DNA of 64,000 nt from Saccharina japonica (GCA_008828725.1 MEHQ01001643.1:474610-538609), one strand, 5' to 3'; shown: positions 34,201-45,280, counted from the stretch's first letter. Translations and numbers: made by a program. The notes: a model not told the origin generated them from the sequence alone.

Positions 34201-35480
34201 TCAATGTCGGTGTGATCCTTGCTGTCTCGTGCGTGGTGCGTACTGTGTGTGTTCCGTTCATGCGGCGGGCCAAAAACGAACCATCAAAATTCATACGGAT
34301 CAGGTTTTTCATAGAAGTTGCGAGGCGGTGTCAAGTCGGAACGTCTCCCCTGAGTTATTTGCCAGAACTCGCGACTTTGAAGGCCCAGAGCACGCCCCAC
34401 GGGCCTCGGCCGGGACCCGCACTTGCGCCGCGGTGTACACGCTGGCCCCCTACGTGCCCCGCAGCCGACAGCGCGAGAAAAGACCCGCGGCCAGAGATGA
34501 AAAGTGAAAGGATTCCGGGAAAATGTCCATTTGGTACCTATACATATATGTGCGCGCGTTTAGCTGCTAAAACAATCCGGCCGTCAACAGACCAAACTTG
34601 AAAGTGCAGCACGCTGCTGTTGGAAAATCAACGACACACCTGCGACCTGGTGGTCTGGTTCAGCATGATGCACCCTAAAAGCAATTTCCAAGAGTCGTCC
34701 GTCAGGAGCTCCTCAATCAATCCGAAAGGACTGGGCGGAAACACCCCCGCGGGCAACTCTTGCAGTAAGTATGCAGGTCCGGACGAACGTCGGCTGCCCG
34801 GCTTTGGGAATGCAGCTGTGTCCTCCCGAGCCTGCGGCGAACGAGACGTAATTTTACTTTTTCGTCGCAATGAAGGAGGCGACGCCGGGCGCTGGCTCCC
34901 GGTGTGTGAAAGGCCTAGGGCCGCAAGCGCAGGCATGGCTGACGGAAAGATGCTGCCCTGTCAAATCAAATGAAAATGTGGCGCATGCGCGAATGAAGAG
35001 GATAGAAGAGAGAAGGCGGCGGGTATTGAGCGATGCAAGCAGAGAAGAGGTACTGTGTATATACTGGGCACAGTTATAGTAGCCTTGCAGTCAGTGTTGA
35101 TTCTACGGTTGTAGCGGTGCATGGAAGAGGCATCTCTTGGGTGCTTTTTACGACCTATTTACCCTTGGGACAAGGCCAACGAATAGTCAAACAATCGAAC
35201 ATGTGCCAAGTACGCAACATGCAGGCAAATGCACTCATGCTCATATTCCGTACCACGTACCGGTACATAATATGAATCGAATCCAGAGCCTGTAGACCAC
35301 AAAGCAACTAACTTCACGAGCACTAGTGAGGAAACTTACGTCTGGCGACACGTACGAGATGCGCCAGGAGTCTTCTGGCGCTTGCCCTCCGTCCATCCGC
35401 ACAGACCATCCGACTAGCACCCTCGTCGGAGCTCCTGCCCGTGCCACAGAGGACCGAAGAGCATGCCATTTGCGGCAGGG
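31237..35480 (-). CDS. MBD4: MBD4-like DNA glycosylase: MBD-like domain plus HhH-GPD glycosylase (four exons, 5' incomplete)
   Basis: Minus-strand exons: 35480-35340, 34957-34640, 32444-32303, 31511-31237 (stop 31237-31239); together 876 nt, 291 residues, all phases compatible (0, 0, 1). Exons 1-2 join to an MBD-like stretch (VGWSVRMDGG .. SWRISYVSPDGSIFPSAM). Exons 2-4 give the MBD4/EndoIII-type glycosylase: SPFGLIEELLTDDSWKLLLG, IMLNQTTRSQ, DPVLVRFLKRFP, VVAPLGLQERRPVAIIRFSQ, EYVRKEWNSPEELHWIGKY, then VQPNDHALNWW with the expected catalytic Asp. The fold removes T or U from G mismatches arising by deamination, in the nucleus. Splice sites: donors GAC|gtaagt, CAG|gtgtgt, C|gtgaga; acceptors tgacag|G, cttgag|A, ttcaag|A. 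The acceptor of the first listed exon (ccacag|CCC) is less certain, and the true start is upstream and not found; an ATG frame at 35766 is one candidate. Orthology to MBD4 is an inference from remembered family patterns. Confidence 0.75.
32597..32645 (+). repeat. short fragment related to block A
   Basis: attcgggatgt .. gaaatcccgggggtgtcgca matches block A at about 3168-3210 with several substitutions. It lies in the upstream intron of the glycosylase gene (32445-34639). Confidence 0.5.
34353..34505 (+). repeat. 150-bp diverged relative of a block A segment
   Basis: Aligns along its length with 3914-4071: gcgactttgaa, cacgccccacgg, ggacccgcacttgcgccg, acgtgccccgcagccga, gagaaaagacccgcggcc. 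Differences are mostly substitutions, so this copy is old while the three block A copies are young. Confidence 0.6.
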
Positions 35481-35845
35481 CTGTGGCACACAAGGCGACC
35501 AATGGGAAATCGGGACACACCCCAGTTATAGCTTGAGGCGCCGGGAGAGTACTTGCGAGATACCAGAACAAAATATACTTGCACGTATGTATATAGGTAT
35601 GAAAATTTGAAACCATTCTTGAGGCTAGCGTTTGGCTCCAATGGTTCCGCTCGAAACTACTGAGGTATCGCTTCGCCTTCACTTTTGAAAGCATTGGATT
35701 GTAAATCGAAACGAGGAGTCTCCTTCTCCACACTCCACACCGGGTTCGAGCGGAATTGGTCGGCATGAAGGATATTTAGAAGCATGCCAATAACTCTAAC
35801 CCAAGTGCAAACCCCAACCCCTACCGTACCGACGCGAATTCATAG

Positions 35846-36626
35846 GAACTTTGCACAGATGCTCCGAGTGCACTCGATACTCCGAGTATACTCGGAGTAT
35901 CGAGTATTTTTCGTACTCCGAGTACTGAGAGTATTAGAGTACTGGTGGCCTAAATACTCGGAGTACTTGAAGTATGAGCAGTACTGAAGGCCCAAATACT
36001 CCGAGTACTGGGAGTATGAGCAGTACTTATACTCGAGTACAAGCAGTACTCGGAGTAAAAACATCTAAATTACTCGGAGTACTCCGAGTATCGAGAGTAT
36101 TGAACACCGAAATACTGCGAGTACACAAAGTACCTGAAGTATGTTTTCTCTAACATGCTCTAATTATACTCCGAGGTAATGGGAGCATCTGTGAATTTTG
36201 AAATGCTATAAATGCCAGTCACATGCTCCCAGAACCTGGGAGGAATGACGGCCGAGTCTTTAAAATGATGCAAAGATGCTCCTAACGTACTTCACACTCC
36301 GAGTATACTCGGAGTATCGAGTACATTTCTTACTCCGAGTGCTTGGAGTATTAGAGTACTGGCGGCCTGAATACTCGGAGTACTTGGAGTATGAGCAGTA
36401 CTGAAGCCCCAAATACTTGGAGTACAAGGAGTACCCGCAGTGTTAGACCCCGAAATACTCCGAGTGCAAGCAGTATCGAGAGTGTTCATACCCGAAATAC
36501 TCCGAGTACGAGCAGTATCCAGGAGTATCGAACCCCGAAATACTCCAAGTACACGAAGTACCTGAAGTTTTATCTCCAATACTCCTTACTTTACTCCAAG
36601 GTAGTCGGAGCATCTGTGGAACTTTG
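35846..36626 (+). mobile_element. hAT-like fold-back element 1 with 8-bp target duplication
   Basis: Element 35854-36618 (765 bp) is flanked on both sides by GAACTTTG (35846-35853, 36619-36626), an exact 8-bp duplication as hAT transposases make. Ends are CACAGATGCTCCGAGT and, inverted, CGGAGCATCTGTG. The body is two arrays of GTACTC/GAGTAC-type palindromes (ctcggagtactcggagtatc) around a unique core (about 36155-36290). No transposase frame is present, so it is non-autonomous. Confidence 0.8.
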
Positions 36627-37169
36627 TCCGGAATAGTTCGAGCAGAATAAAGAAAGAAAGAAAAGACTGCGCTCGGGGTGATAGAGCCCGTGCATTGTTT
36701 CCTACGAGTATTTTGTTTTGACGCGACAGATCGAGGAGCGGGGGGACGCAACAAGGAGCGCCCGTGCTGCTCGTGGCATTCAATGCGCGGTCGTGTGGGG
36801 GTGCTGTACCAAAACAGAAGCAAACAGAAAGCGAAGCAGACCAAAAAGAGGATTAACCACCCCAAAATTGGAGATTGAACGATTTCATTGAAAAAAATGG
36901 AATGTAGTGTACGGATGGTGGGACATTTGTTGGTTCAGAGTGATGGAAGAAAGGCTGCTGCGGTATTAGATATATGTTCGATTAATGTCGGACTGGAACA
37001 CGTACGATACGTTTTCGGAGGTAAAACTAAACACTAATAATGTACACCTCAACGTGGCTGTCAGTATCGCTGAAGGCGGCTGTAGTGGCTGGGTAGGTGA
37101 GTGGATGGGTGGATGGGTGGGTGGGTGACTGGGTGCGTGGGGGTATGTGGACAGGTGAGTGGGTAAGTA
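36627..37169. other. spacer with G/T-rich tract
   Basis: No exon is recognised. A gtgggtgggtggatggg-type tract lies at 37085-37165, directly beside the left end of the next element, and a similar tract follows that element's right end. Confidence 0.4.
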
Positions 37170-38193
37170 CCGTAACAATGCGAGTAAACGCCTCCCGGGG
37201 CGCTATGATTTTGCAGGTGTAAAAAGACGCCTCGGGGTTTTACCGTTATTCCGGGGCGTTTTCTGAAAAAAATTTGGGTATTATGGCCCCCCGGGGCGAA
37301 ACGAAATACCAACAAAAAAGTGACACACCTCTCACACGCGGAGCGACACAAAAACCAAGAAAAAGCCCACACCTCTCACAAGTACACAGCAACAGTAAGG
37401 CAGCAGCAGGTGTCGACTATGTCCCAACCCAGCAGCACCGACCAGGCACCCAGCACCGACAAGGCACCCATTGCCGATAAAAGCACTGCTGATCAATCAA
37501 ACTGTCGGGAAGCTTGCGTCGTCTCGGTGAAGCGGCGCCCACGAGGGAAGGCACGCTGGCCTCAGTTTCCGCTCCTGTTTCTCAGGTGGTACAGCGCGGA
37601 CCAGCCCCTCGCGTTTACCCTCCGACAATTGTATTGGAGCGTTCAGTAGGGCCGAAGGGGCGGCCCTCCTACGGATTCGACAGAGACGAAGCTCAGGGTG
37701 ATCGACTACGCCCACCTCCGCTGCAACGATGGCGGCCTCGTGGGAAACCGTGGAGCGGCGACTTGGCTGGGACAGGGGCTGTGTCCGAAGCGGATCAGGG
37801 AATGGTTTCGACTGACTGGGTGACAATTATGATTCGAAGCCAGAACGTCTGAAACATGTTTGGTTCTCTGTCCGCGTCTGACTTTTGTCTGTTTTGATGT
37901 TGCGCAAAACATGTATCTACCCACATCCCAGGAACTAAGTTTCCTGTGTACAGCACGCCTTTGCTTGCTTCGGAAACAGCTCCATCGCCCACACTCAAAT
38001 GACTTGCCAACTCGGCCCCGGGGCGTTTACCCAAAATAAATATATAGGGGGGGGCGTTTACTGTGAGGCCGGGGCGTTTTCCACTTTTTTGTTTCGACAG
38101 GGGGCATTTACTCCGTATTTTGCCCGTTGTCGCTAAAAATAGCGGTATGGGGCGTTTAACGTGAGGGGGGTATTTGCTCCCATTATTACGGTA
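37168..38193. mobile_element. DNA element with TA flanks and imperfect inverted ends
   Basis: The left end reads TA|CCGTAACAATGCGAGTAAAC and the right end, reversed, TA|CCGTAATAATGGGAGCAAAT. This suggests a Tc1/mariner-like element of 1022 bp (37170-38191) with a TA target. Subterminal ggggcgtttac/gtaaacgcc words recur at both ends. The GC-rich centre (37390-37850) is open in two plus-strand frames that look like one frameshifted reading frame, with no recognised domain. Confidence 0.5.
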
Positions 38194-38789
38194 GTTGGGT
38201 GAGTGGGTGGGTGGCAAGGACTTGTATCAGTGCTGCTGCTAGCATGCGTGCTTGTAGGCACACGACTGTGTCTGCGAGTCGCTGCTCCTTTACCTATGAG
38301 AATACGTAGTGTATGCTGATCCTGCTGCGATGCTTATGGTGTGACATACGAGTGCTCGTACTGTATGGCATGGCGCTATTGTTTGGTAGGGGCTGGCTGG
38401 AGACGAATTTCGTACCAGTCTCAGGATGCATCTATTTATGCGATAGATCCCGGCGTTCTCATAAAGTGGCCCCAAATCTGCGCTTCATAACTATTTAGGG
38501 GTGTATATTTAGTGGCGACAGAAAACCTAAGGGTGAACTCTTCCGAAACTGATTGGCTCCACTTCAAACCATCTAAAAGTAGTGTTCGACTCTGGATCCT
38601 ACCAGGTACCGGTATATGTCAGTGGTGGGAGACCGACAAATATTACTAGCAATGAGAAATCTCAGTCACAAAAAATCATGTTACCCAGAGCTTTCCATGC
38701 CCTCGTAGTATCATCGTATGTATCATATTATCGTTTCTACGTTACGTACAAATACTCACCTGTACCGGCTGCACAGGTACTACCTACTC

Positions 38790-39390
38790 ACTACTTTCAG
38801 AGAAGAAGTTCCTCAAGGTGTGAATGGCGACGCCCGAAACTACTACAGTCTCCTGACATATTTTCTTGTTGCTCGTACACTCTGGCTTCTGGGACAGGTA
38901 TTAATAGTTCCTGCAGGTGTGACCGACGACGGCTGAAACTGTTGTCCTCCTGACATATTTGCTCGTTGCTCGTAAACTCTGGCGTCTGGAACAAGCAAGC
39001 GTTGACTGTTCCAGAGACCACAGATTAAAAGCAACGCGCAGATATGGCAGGAAGAGACAACCACAGTTTCTAGCGTCGTTTGTGAACTCCCACAAAAAAA
39101 AATGCCTAGAGATGCCTCATCAAGAGGCCAGAGTCTAGGAGAACAAAGAGCAAATTTGTCAGAAGACGGCAGTAGTTTCAGGCGTCGTCATTCGCACCTT
39201 TAGGTAGTCTGTTCCAGAGGTCAGAGCCTACGAGAAACGAGCAAAGATGGCAGTAGATGACAGCAGTTTCGGGCGTCGCTACGTAGTCACAGCTTTCGGA
39301 ACTCCCATGCCAACACTAATCTATCTATTACGTCTAGACGTTCGTCCGCCACATGTTACACAGGCCTAAACTGCTGTCGTCTCCTGACAT
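38790..39390. repeat. fold-back array of about 100-bp units
   Basis: Units carrying cctgacatatttgctcgttgctcg and ggcgtct occur in one orientation at 38810-39010 and in the opposite orientation at 39020-39290 (gagcaaatttgtcagaag, cgagcaaagatggcag). The architecture resembles that of the other fold-back elements. Confidence 0.5.
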
Positions 39391-39630
39391 ATTTGTCTAG
39401 GAGGGCTAATGGCTAATGCCAGCAGGTGTATAATATGCAAGTAGCGTTCGTACTAGGTATGATATCCCTGGTGCCTTAGAATCGGCGGTATATCCTGAAA
39501 TCTGGTAAAAAATACTTGGCTCTTGTGTCAGACTCTACGGTGTACCAGGTATGGTGCCTATTTATGATGCCAAGTAGTCCTCAGGCGCAGTTGACAACGT
39601 TTTATTTTGCGCATCTCCCCCGCTGCCTGA

Positions 39631-40176
39631 AGGATCATATGGATCTAATAGATACTTGCGTCAAGGGCATCTATGGATATATGTAACTGTCTATGATCTA
39701 CGGAGATGCTTGATGGTTGATCATGTTCTCCGACGTCGGGGAGTTCATGGTATATTTGGGATGGCTGGCGGGCCCAGCATTTAATATTAGGTGGTTTGGC
39801 GCCCTTTTGGGCCAGTTCAGATTCAAGTTGATGTTGATGTTGTATTCGTTATACTCGGGCACTCCACTAGAAATAATACAAGACGTTACACCTGATCTTC
39901 TGCCCCGATCAAGTATAAAGCTTGCATTATTCCCAGTAGAGTACGTGTGTAGAACACAACATGAACTCGAACATGAACATCAACCTAAACTGGCCAAAAA
40001 GGGCGCCAAACCATCCAATATGAAATGCTGGGCCCGCCAGCCATCCCAATATACCTGGAACTCCCTGATCTTTGGAGAAAAGGATGAATCATCAACCATC
40101 TCCGTATACGAAGTATCATACGCAGTTACATCGTAATGAGCTTGACGAAAGGTATGTATTAGATCCACATGATCCT
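39631..40176. repeat. 545-bp inverted duplication with a coding-like arm
   Basis: Arms 39631-39849 and 39951-40176 are reverse complements of each other with scattered mismatches (gatggctggcgggcccagcat against atgctgggcccgccagccatc), joined by a loop of about 100 nt. The minus-strand arm is open for 66 codons with normal composition (for example VYWDGWRAQHFILDGLAPF); the plus-strand arm is broken by frame changes. A transcript would fold into long double-stranded RNA. Confidence 0.7.
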
Positions 40177-41160
40177 TCACCGCCGACCGCCTCCCCGTGC
40201 AGTTTCTTCGCCAGGGCGCGCCCTCGCCTCGGGTGCACCGGCCGGCGTCGCGGATCCGCTGGCCCCGCCCGCACGCGCTCGTGCGCGGCCTATTGGGACG
40301 TGCAGCGTGACCACACTCAACCCAGAGTCAGCATCGTTGAAGAATCCGAGTGGGATGATCACCCTACGTCAACACGAGTGAAAGATAAACATCAATTAGC
40401 TAGACGAGACAAGTAGGGAGGCTGGACAGATCCCAGACAGAGTGACTACTGTGGGCGCTGCTCTACAGCAGCAAGTAGCAACATCCGTTATACCCCATGA
40501 TCCATATATATCCACCTAGGAAACCCGTTAAAATACCCCGGATGCCCCCTAACAACCACAGCTCCCCCCCATAGCGAACCCACAGGCCCAAAGAGACTTG
40601 GGGAACACGACAAAAAAAATACGGACGACCACAGACCTCGGCGTCGGAATCTCCGCAAGATTCTACGCTGTCAGCGTCACACTCGTGTTCATCACAGGAG
40701 GTGAAATTTCGCGTCATTTTTCAGGTGAGTGCTCTCTGAGCTCCGGTCTCCCGGGAGTGTCGGCCGCCCAGCCGGCGCCGCCGTCGTGGGGGGCTGCGCG
40801 GGTGGCCAGGAGCTCGAGATATAAGGCAGGATTCGCACACCCGGCAAATACATGCCACCGAGGCTTCATTGAGAACTACGGAGAGACAAAAGTAATTTGG
40901 TGCGATAAATCAAACCTCTGGCGTGGTATCCGCAGAAAGAGCAAGCGGAGCCATGAACAGCAGCAGCTGTGCAACAGTCGCATCCCGCGCGCAGCAGATC
41001 ATCAGCAGTAGCAGGTGTTTCCAGACTTCCGAATGTGGGTTTGTCCCTAGTAAGCTGGTTGTTTTCGTTGCTGGTGTATGTCATGGAGTAAGCTATAAAA
41101 GTTTCTGTGTAGCACTCATACATACGAGTATGAGTACAGCAGTCACTCTCATTGAGGTAA
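40177..41160. other. GC-rich stretch without a supported gene
   Basis: A 137-codon plus-strand frame at 40598-41011 and a Gly-rich minus-strand frame at 40463-40717 overlap, and neither shows a domain. The sequence at 41080-41150 (gagtacagcagtcactctcat) is echoed at 41590-41615 on the far side of the hairpins. Confidence 0.3.
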
Positions 41161-41427
41161 TGTTGGTTATATAGCATAGTCCACTGGCCTACTTAAGTCA
41201 TGTGACTAAGTAGGCCAATGGACTATGCTATATAACCAACAAAACATATACTCTGGGGTTCGATACATCTCACCGTGTGCACCAACAAAATACACACTTC
41301 GGGATTCGATACATCTCACCTTGTGCACGGTGAGATGTATCGAACCCCAAAGTATATGTTTGTTGGTTATATAGCATAGTCCACTGGCCTACTCAGTAGG
41401 CCAGTGGACTATGCTATATAACCAACA
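41161..41427. repeat. triple hairpin (fold-back element)
   Basis: The outer left hairpin 41161-41241 and outer right hairpin 41361-41427 use the same arm (TGTTGGTTATATAGCATAGT and on). The right one is a perfect 33-bp arm with a one-base loop. Between them 41244-41282 pairs with 41323-41359 (ggggttcgatacatctcacc / ggtgagatgtatcgaacccc). The left flank ggtaa and right flank ggtac may be a degenerate target duplication. Confidence 0.85.
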
Positions 41428-41795
41428 GGTACTAAACAGCAGCAACTATACTGTGCAGCAGCCATACAATATGCTGATTGTTGTTATTCACATTTTGTGT
41501 GTGTATCACGGAGTAAGTGGAGCTAGAACAGCATGCAGCTTAGCAGCAGTGTGTCGGATATGTGACTTGAGACCGTACGAACGAGTACATATCAGTACAG
41601 CAGTCACTATCATTCTCCGTGGGCAGAGGGTAGAGCACTCTTAAGTCTTGGTGTTCAGTATGACCTCCATCCTTCGCCTAAATGCCAACACTTTGGGTAT
41701 CGCGCGAGCCGGCCACCGGCGGTCGTCCAGATCGCCGGCGAAGAAGCCTTATATTTAACATGAAAACGAAAACGGGGAGCATCCGTACACGTACA

Positions 41796-44150
41796 CAAAC
41801 GTTCAAGGGTATGTTCGGCGCACCAAAGTATACCTGCTGGGGTATTTGACCGGATTAGCGAGGTAAATACACTACCGAACCTTACCGGAGTGTTCGGTAC
41901 GGCCGCAATATCCTACCTAACACTCCGGTAAGGTTCGGTACGAACTTGATACCCGGTACCCGAAACTTTGGTAGTTCGGTACGTATGAATTCGATAACGG
42001 TACCCCGGGTACCGGTATACTCTTGACCGCAATACCGGGGGTGCGGGTATTTGCTCGGTATGGCCTCGGTACCCTACCGAAAACTCCGGTATGGAACGGT
42101 ACGAACTTAATACCGGTACGCAGCACTTCAGTAAGTTCGGTACGAATTCATTGCAGGTATCCGACACTTCGGCAAGTTCGATACGACCTCAATACCTGTA
42201 CTCGACACTTCGGTCAATTCGGTACGCCCACCCAAATATACCCCGGGTACCGGTATACCCTCAGCCACGATACCAGGGGTACCTGCATTTGTTCCGTATG
42301 ACCACGGTACCGGGGTATCGGGTATTCAGCGGCGCGATACGGACACATTACGACATCATCGTATGTCTTTTGTGGCTTTGCTGGAAAAAACATTCTTCCA
42401 CATACCGAATTACCGGATTGAGGGACAGCTCGCATCTGCCGCTGCCAAATTTATATGATAACACTGCACAGATGCTCCGAGTACCTTGGAGTAAAGTAAG
42501 GAGTATTTGGAGATAACATGCTACAAGTACTTCGTGTACTCGCAGTATTTGGGCTCTATGTACTTCGGGATACTGCTCGTACTCGGAGTATTTCGAGATT
42601 CTGTACTGCAGATAATGCCATACTCGGAGTATTTCGGAGTCCGATACTGCGGGTACTCCTAGTACTCGCAGTATTTGGGCCTTTAGTACTGCTCATACTC
42701 CAAGTACTCCGAGTATTCAGGCCGCCAGTACTCTAATACTCTCAGTACTCGGAATACGAAATGTACTCGATACTCGGAGAATACTCGGAGTGTGATGTAT
42801 AGTAGGAGCATCTTTTCGTCATTTCAAAGACTCGCCCGTCATTACTCCCAGGTTCTGAGAGCATGTGACTGCCGTTTATAGCATTTCAAAATTCACAGAT
42901 GCTCCAATTACCTGGAAGAATACTTAGAGGATTCCAGAGAAAATACTTCAGGTACTTTGTGGACTCGCAGTATTTCGAGGTTTCGTACTGCGGATACTGC
43001 CTGTACTCCGAGTAATTCAGATGTTTGTACTCCGGGTACTGCTTGTACTCGAGGATAAGTACTGCTCACACTCCCAGTACTCGGAGTAATTGGGCCTTCA
43101 GTACTGATCATACTTCAAGTACTCCGAGTATTTAGGCCACTAGTACTCTAATACTCTCAGTACTCGGAGTACGAAAAATACTCGATACTCCCGAGTATGC
43201 TCGGGAGTATCGAGTATACTCGGAGCATCTGTGGAACACTGCTGTTGTTTCTACATGCCGAGCTTCCAAGTTGGGGTACAAAACGGGCTTCAAGCGTAGC
43301 ACTTCCGGGCGGTGGTACGCATGGACTGTACACATTGTCCAAATTTGGAGCTGCTGCTGCTTCTCTGCTGTTGTGTTGTTGGTGCTGCTAGATGCTGCTG
43401 CTGTTGCTGCTGCTAACCGTGCTGTCGCTTGCCACTTTCTTGGGATAGCCGCGGTGGCACTGCTGTTTACTCTGCCGTTGCCGCTGCCTATTTGCTGTTG
43501 CCAATATTATCTGAAGTTTGTGAATGGGCTGTGTGTGCATTGCGTAGGTATAAAATAAGATCGGTACGGCCTCGATACCGGTACCCGACACTTCGGTAAG
43601 GTTTTCGGTACGGCCTCAATATCGGTACCCGCCACTTCGGTAAGATTCGGTACGAACTCGATGCCGGTACCCTACATTTCGGTAAGTTCGGTACGCCCAC
43701 TCAATTATACCCCGAGTATCGGTATACCCTTCACCATAATATCGGAGGTGCCAGTGTTTGTACGGTACGGCCTCAATACCCTACCGAACACTCCGGTATG
43801 GTTCGGTAAAAACTCAATACCGGTACCCCACACTTCGGTAAGTTCGGTGCGACCTCAATACCGGTACTCTACACTTCCGTGAGTTCGGTATTAATTCGAT
43901 ACCGGCACCCCGGGTACCGGTATACCCTCGACCACACAATACCGGGGGTACCGGTATTGGTTTGGTACGGCCTCAATACCCTACCGAACACTCCGGTATA
44001 GTTTGTACAAACTCAATATCGGTACCCCACACTTCGGTTAGTTCGGTACGATGTCAATACCAATACCCGGCATTTCCGTAAGTTCGGTATGCCCATCAAA
44101 AATACCCCCGGGTACCGGTAAATCCTACCGAACATACCCTTGCAAGCGTT
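41796..44150. mobile_element. 2.3-kb hAT-like fold-back element 3, interrupted by element 2
   Basis: Ends CAAGGGTATGTTCGG (41804) and CCGAACATACCCTTG (44142) are perfect 15-bp inverted repeats. Flanks are CAAACGTT (41796-41803) and CAAGCGTT (44143-44150), 7 of 8 matching. Two subterminal arrays (41870-42330 and 43560-44120) consist of ggtaccggtaccc, cacttcggtaagttcggtac and similar words. Element 2 sits in the middle. No transposase is seen. Confidence 0.7.
42459..43241 (-). mobile_element. hAT-like fold-back element 2, inverted relative to element 1
   Basis: Element 42467-43233 (767 bp) starts CACAGATGCTCCGAGTAC and ends CTCGGAGCATCTGTG. Flanks are TAACACTG and GAACACTG (7 of 8). Its reverse complement lines up with element 1 through both GTACTC arrays and the core (ctcccaggttctgagagcatg). 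It lies inside element 3 and is therefore the younger insertion. Confidence 0.8.
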
Positions 44151-45237
44151 TATCTGTCTGTCCTTCTTGGTTGCACTATCTGGAAGTCGACCCTACTTGT
44201 AGCGTGGAGCACATGACAGGGAGTATTTGCAGACACGAGCCTGTCAGATAATTTCATAGGTCGACGCTTTTACCGACCCTGTTCCCACTTGGTACCCCTG
44301 ATCGGCAATTTTTCCATGTACCGGGCCAGCTTTTAATTAATTTAATTCCGCGGGCGAAGCCCGCGAAAAATTGTGGAAACCCCGTGCTGTACGTAAAAAA
44401 TGATAAAAGACAACAGATACGTCTTTGTGATGCGATGATACGTCCGCCCTGCGGTTCCATGTGACGATCGGTGCCGACTACGAGTGTCGAACATTTTCAC
44501 TGCTACCGGCATGCCGTGTACGGCCGTGGTAGCGGCCTGTGCAGTGAGCGCACTGCTGCTCAAAAGTGCTACGTACTCGTATGTTCTTGCAATATCTTTA
44601 CGGTTGGTGTTTTCAACAACAGCTATTTCGTATGTCCCGGAACCACTACTGTACAGAGTAGCCTACGAAACAGCACATCGCGTATGATCGCGAGCACAGG
44701 GAGTAACAAATTGTCAGGACATTGCGCTCTTCTTTTTTCTTCGATTCGCGACGGACACCATATTTTGCCACCGGGAAGGAGCTCTTCTATGTATATACGC
44801 ACATCAGGACATACAGCAAGTTGTACTGCTGCACAATAATACGTGGCCGCGGTACTTTCCTGGAGCTAACACAGCACGTGGTATATAGGTTCACGAATCC
44901 ATGCAGAAGTGTAGACCAAGTGTAAATACTTAGTCTGGTAGCTTGTTGTTGGTTGTAACGCGTGTACACACGTGAAAAGTATATTGAGAGCATTCAGTTG
45001 TTTGCTATTGTAATGACGCCACTCATGACACGCGAGCCTTGTTCCACCGTAAACAAACCCGATGGCGAATGCGCGCCACATGTATGCATATGCAAGGCTT
45101 ACACCGGTCGCAACCCGAACGAACTTTCTCTCTACGCTCCCCGTTTGCCGCTGAAAGGCAAACTTTGCTAGGCACTGATCCGCTGCTTCAAGTCCGTACT
45201 AACCACGACGACGCGGCTTTCATAGTGTAGAGACACT
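44151..45237. other. stretch without a supported gene
   Basis: A short GC hairpin (CCGCGGGCGAAGCCCGCG, 44348-44365) is the only clear structure. No coding exon is recognised. Confidence 0.35.
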
Positions 45238-45280
45238 GTGTTGTTTACTCAAAGGGTTCCAGGCCCGCTGCTGATCAGCC

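Noticed and set aside
35860-36610. CRISPR-like array of short repeats
   Set aside because: The repeats are palindromic, irregularly spaced and bounded by inverted ends with an 8-bp duplication; the surrounding DNA is eukaryotic.
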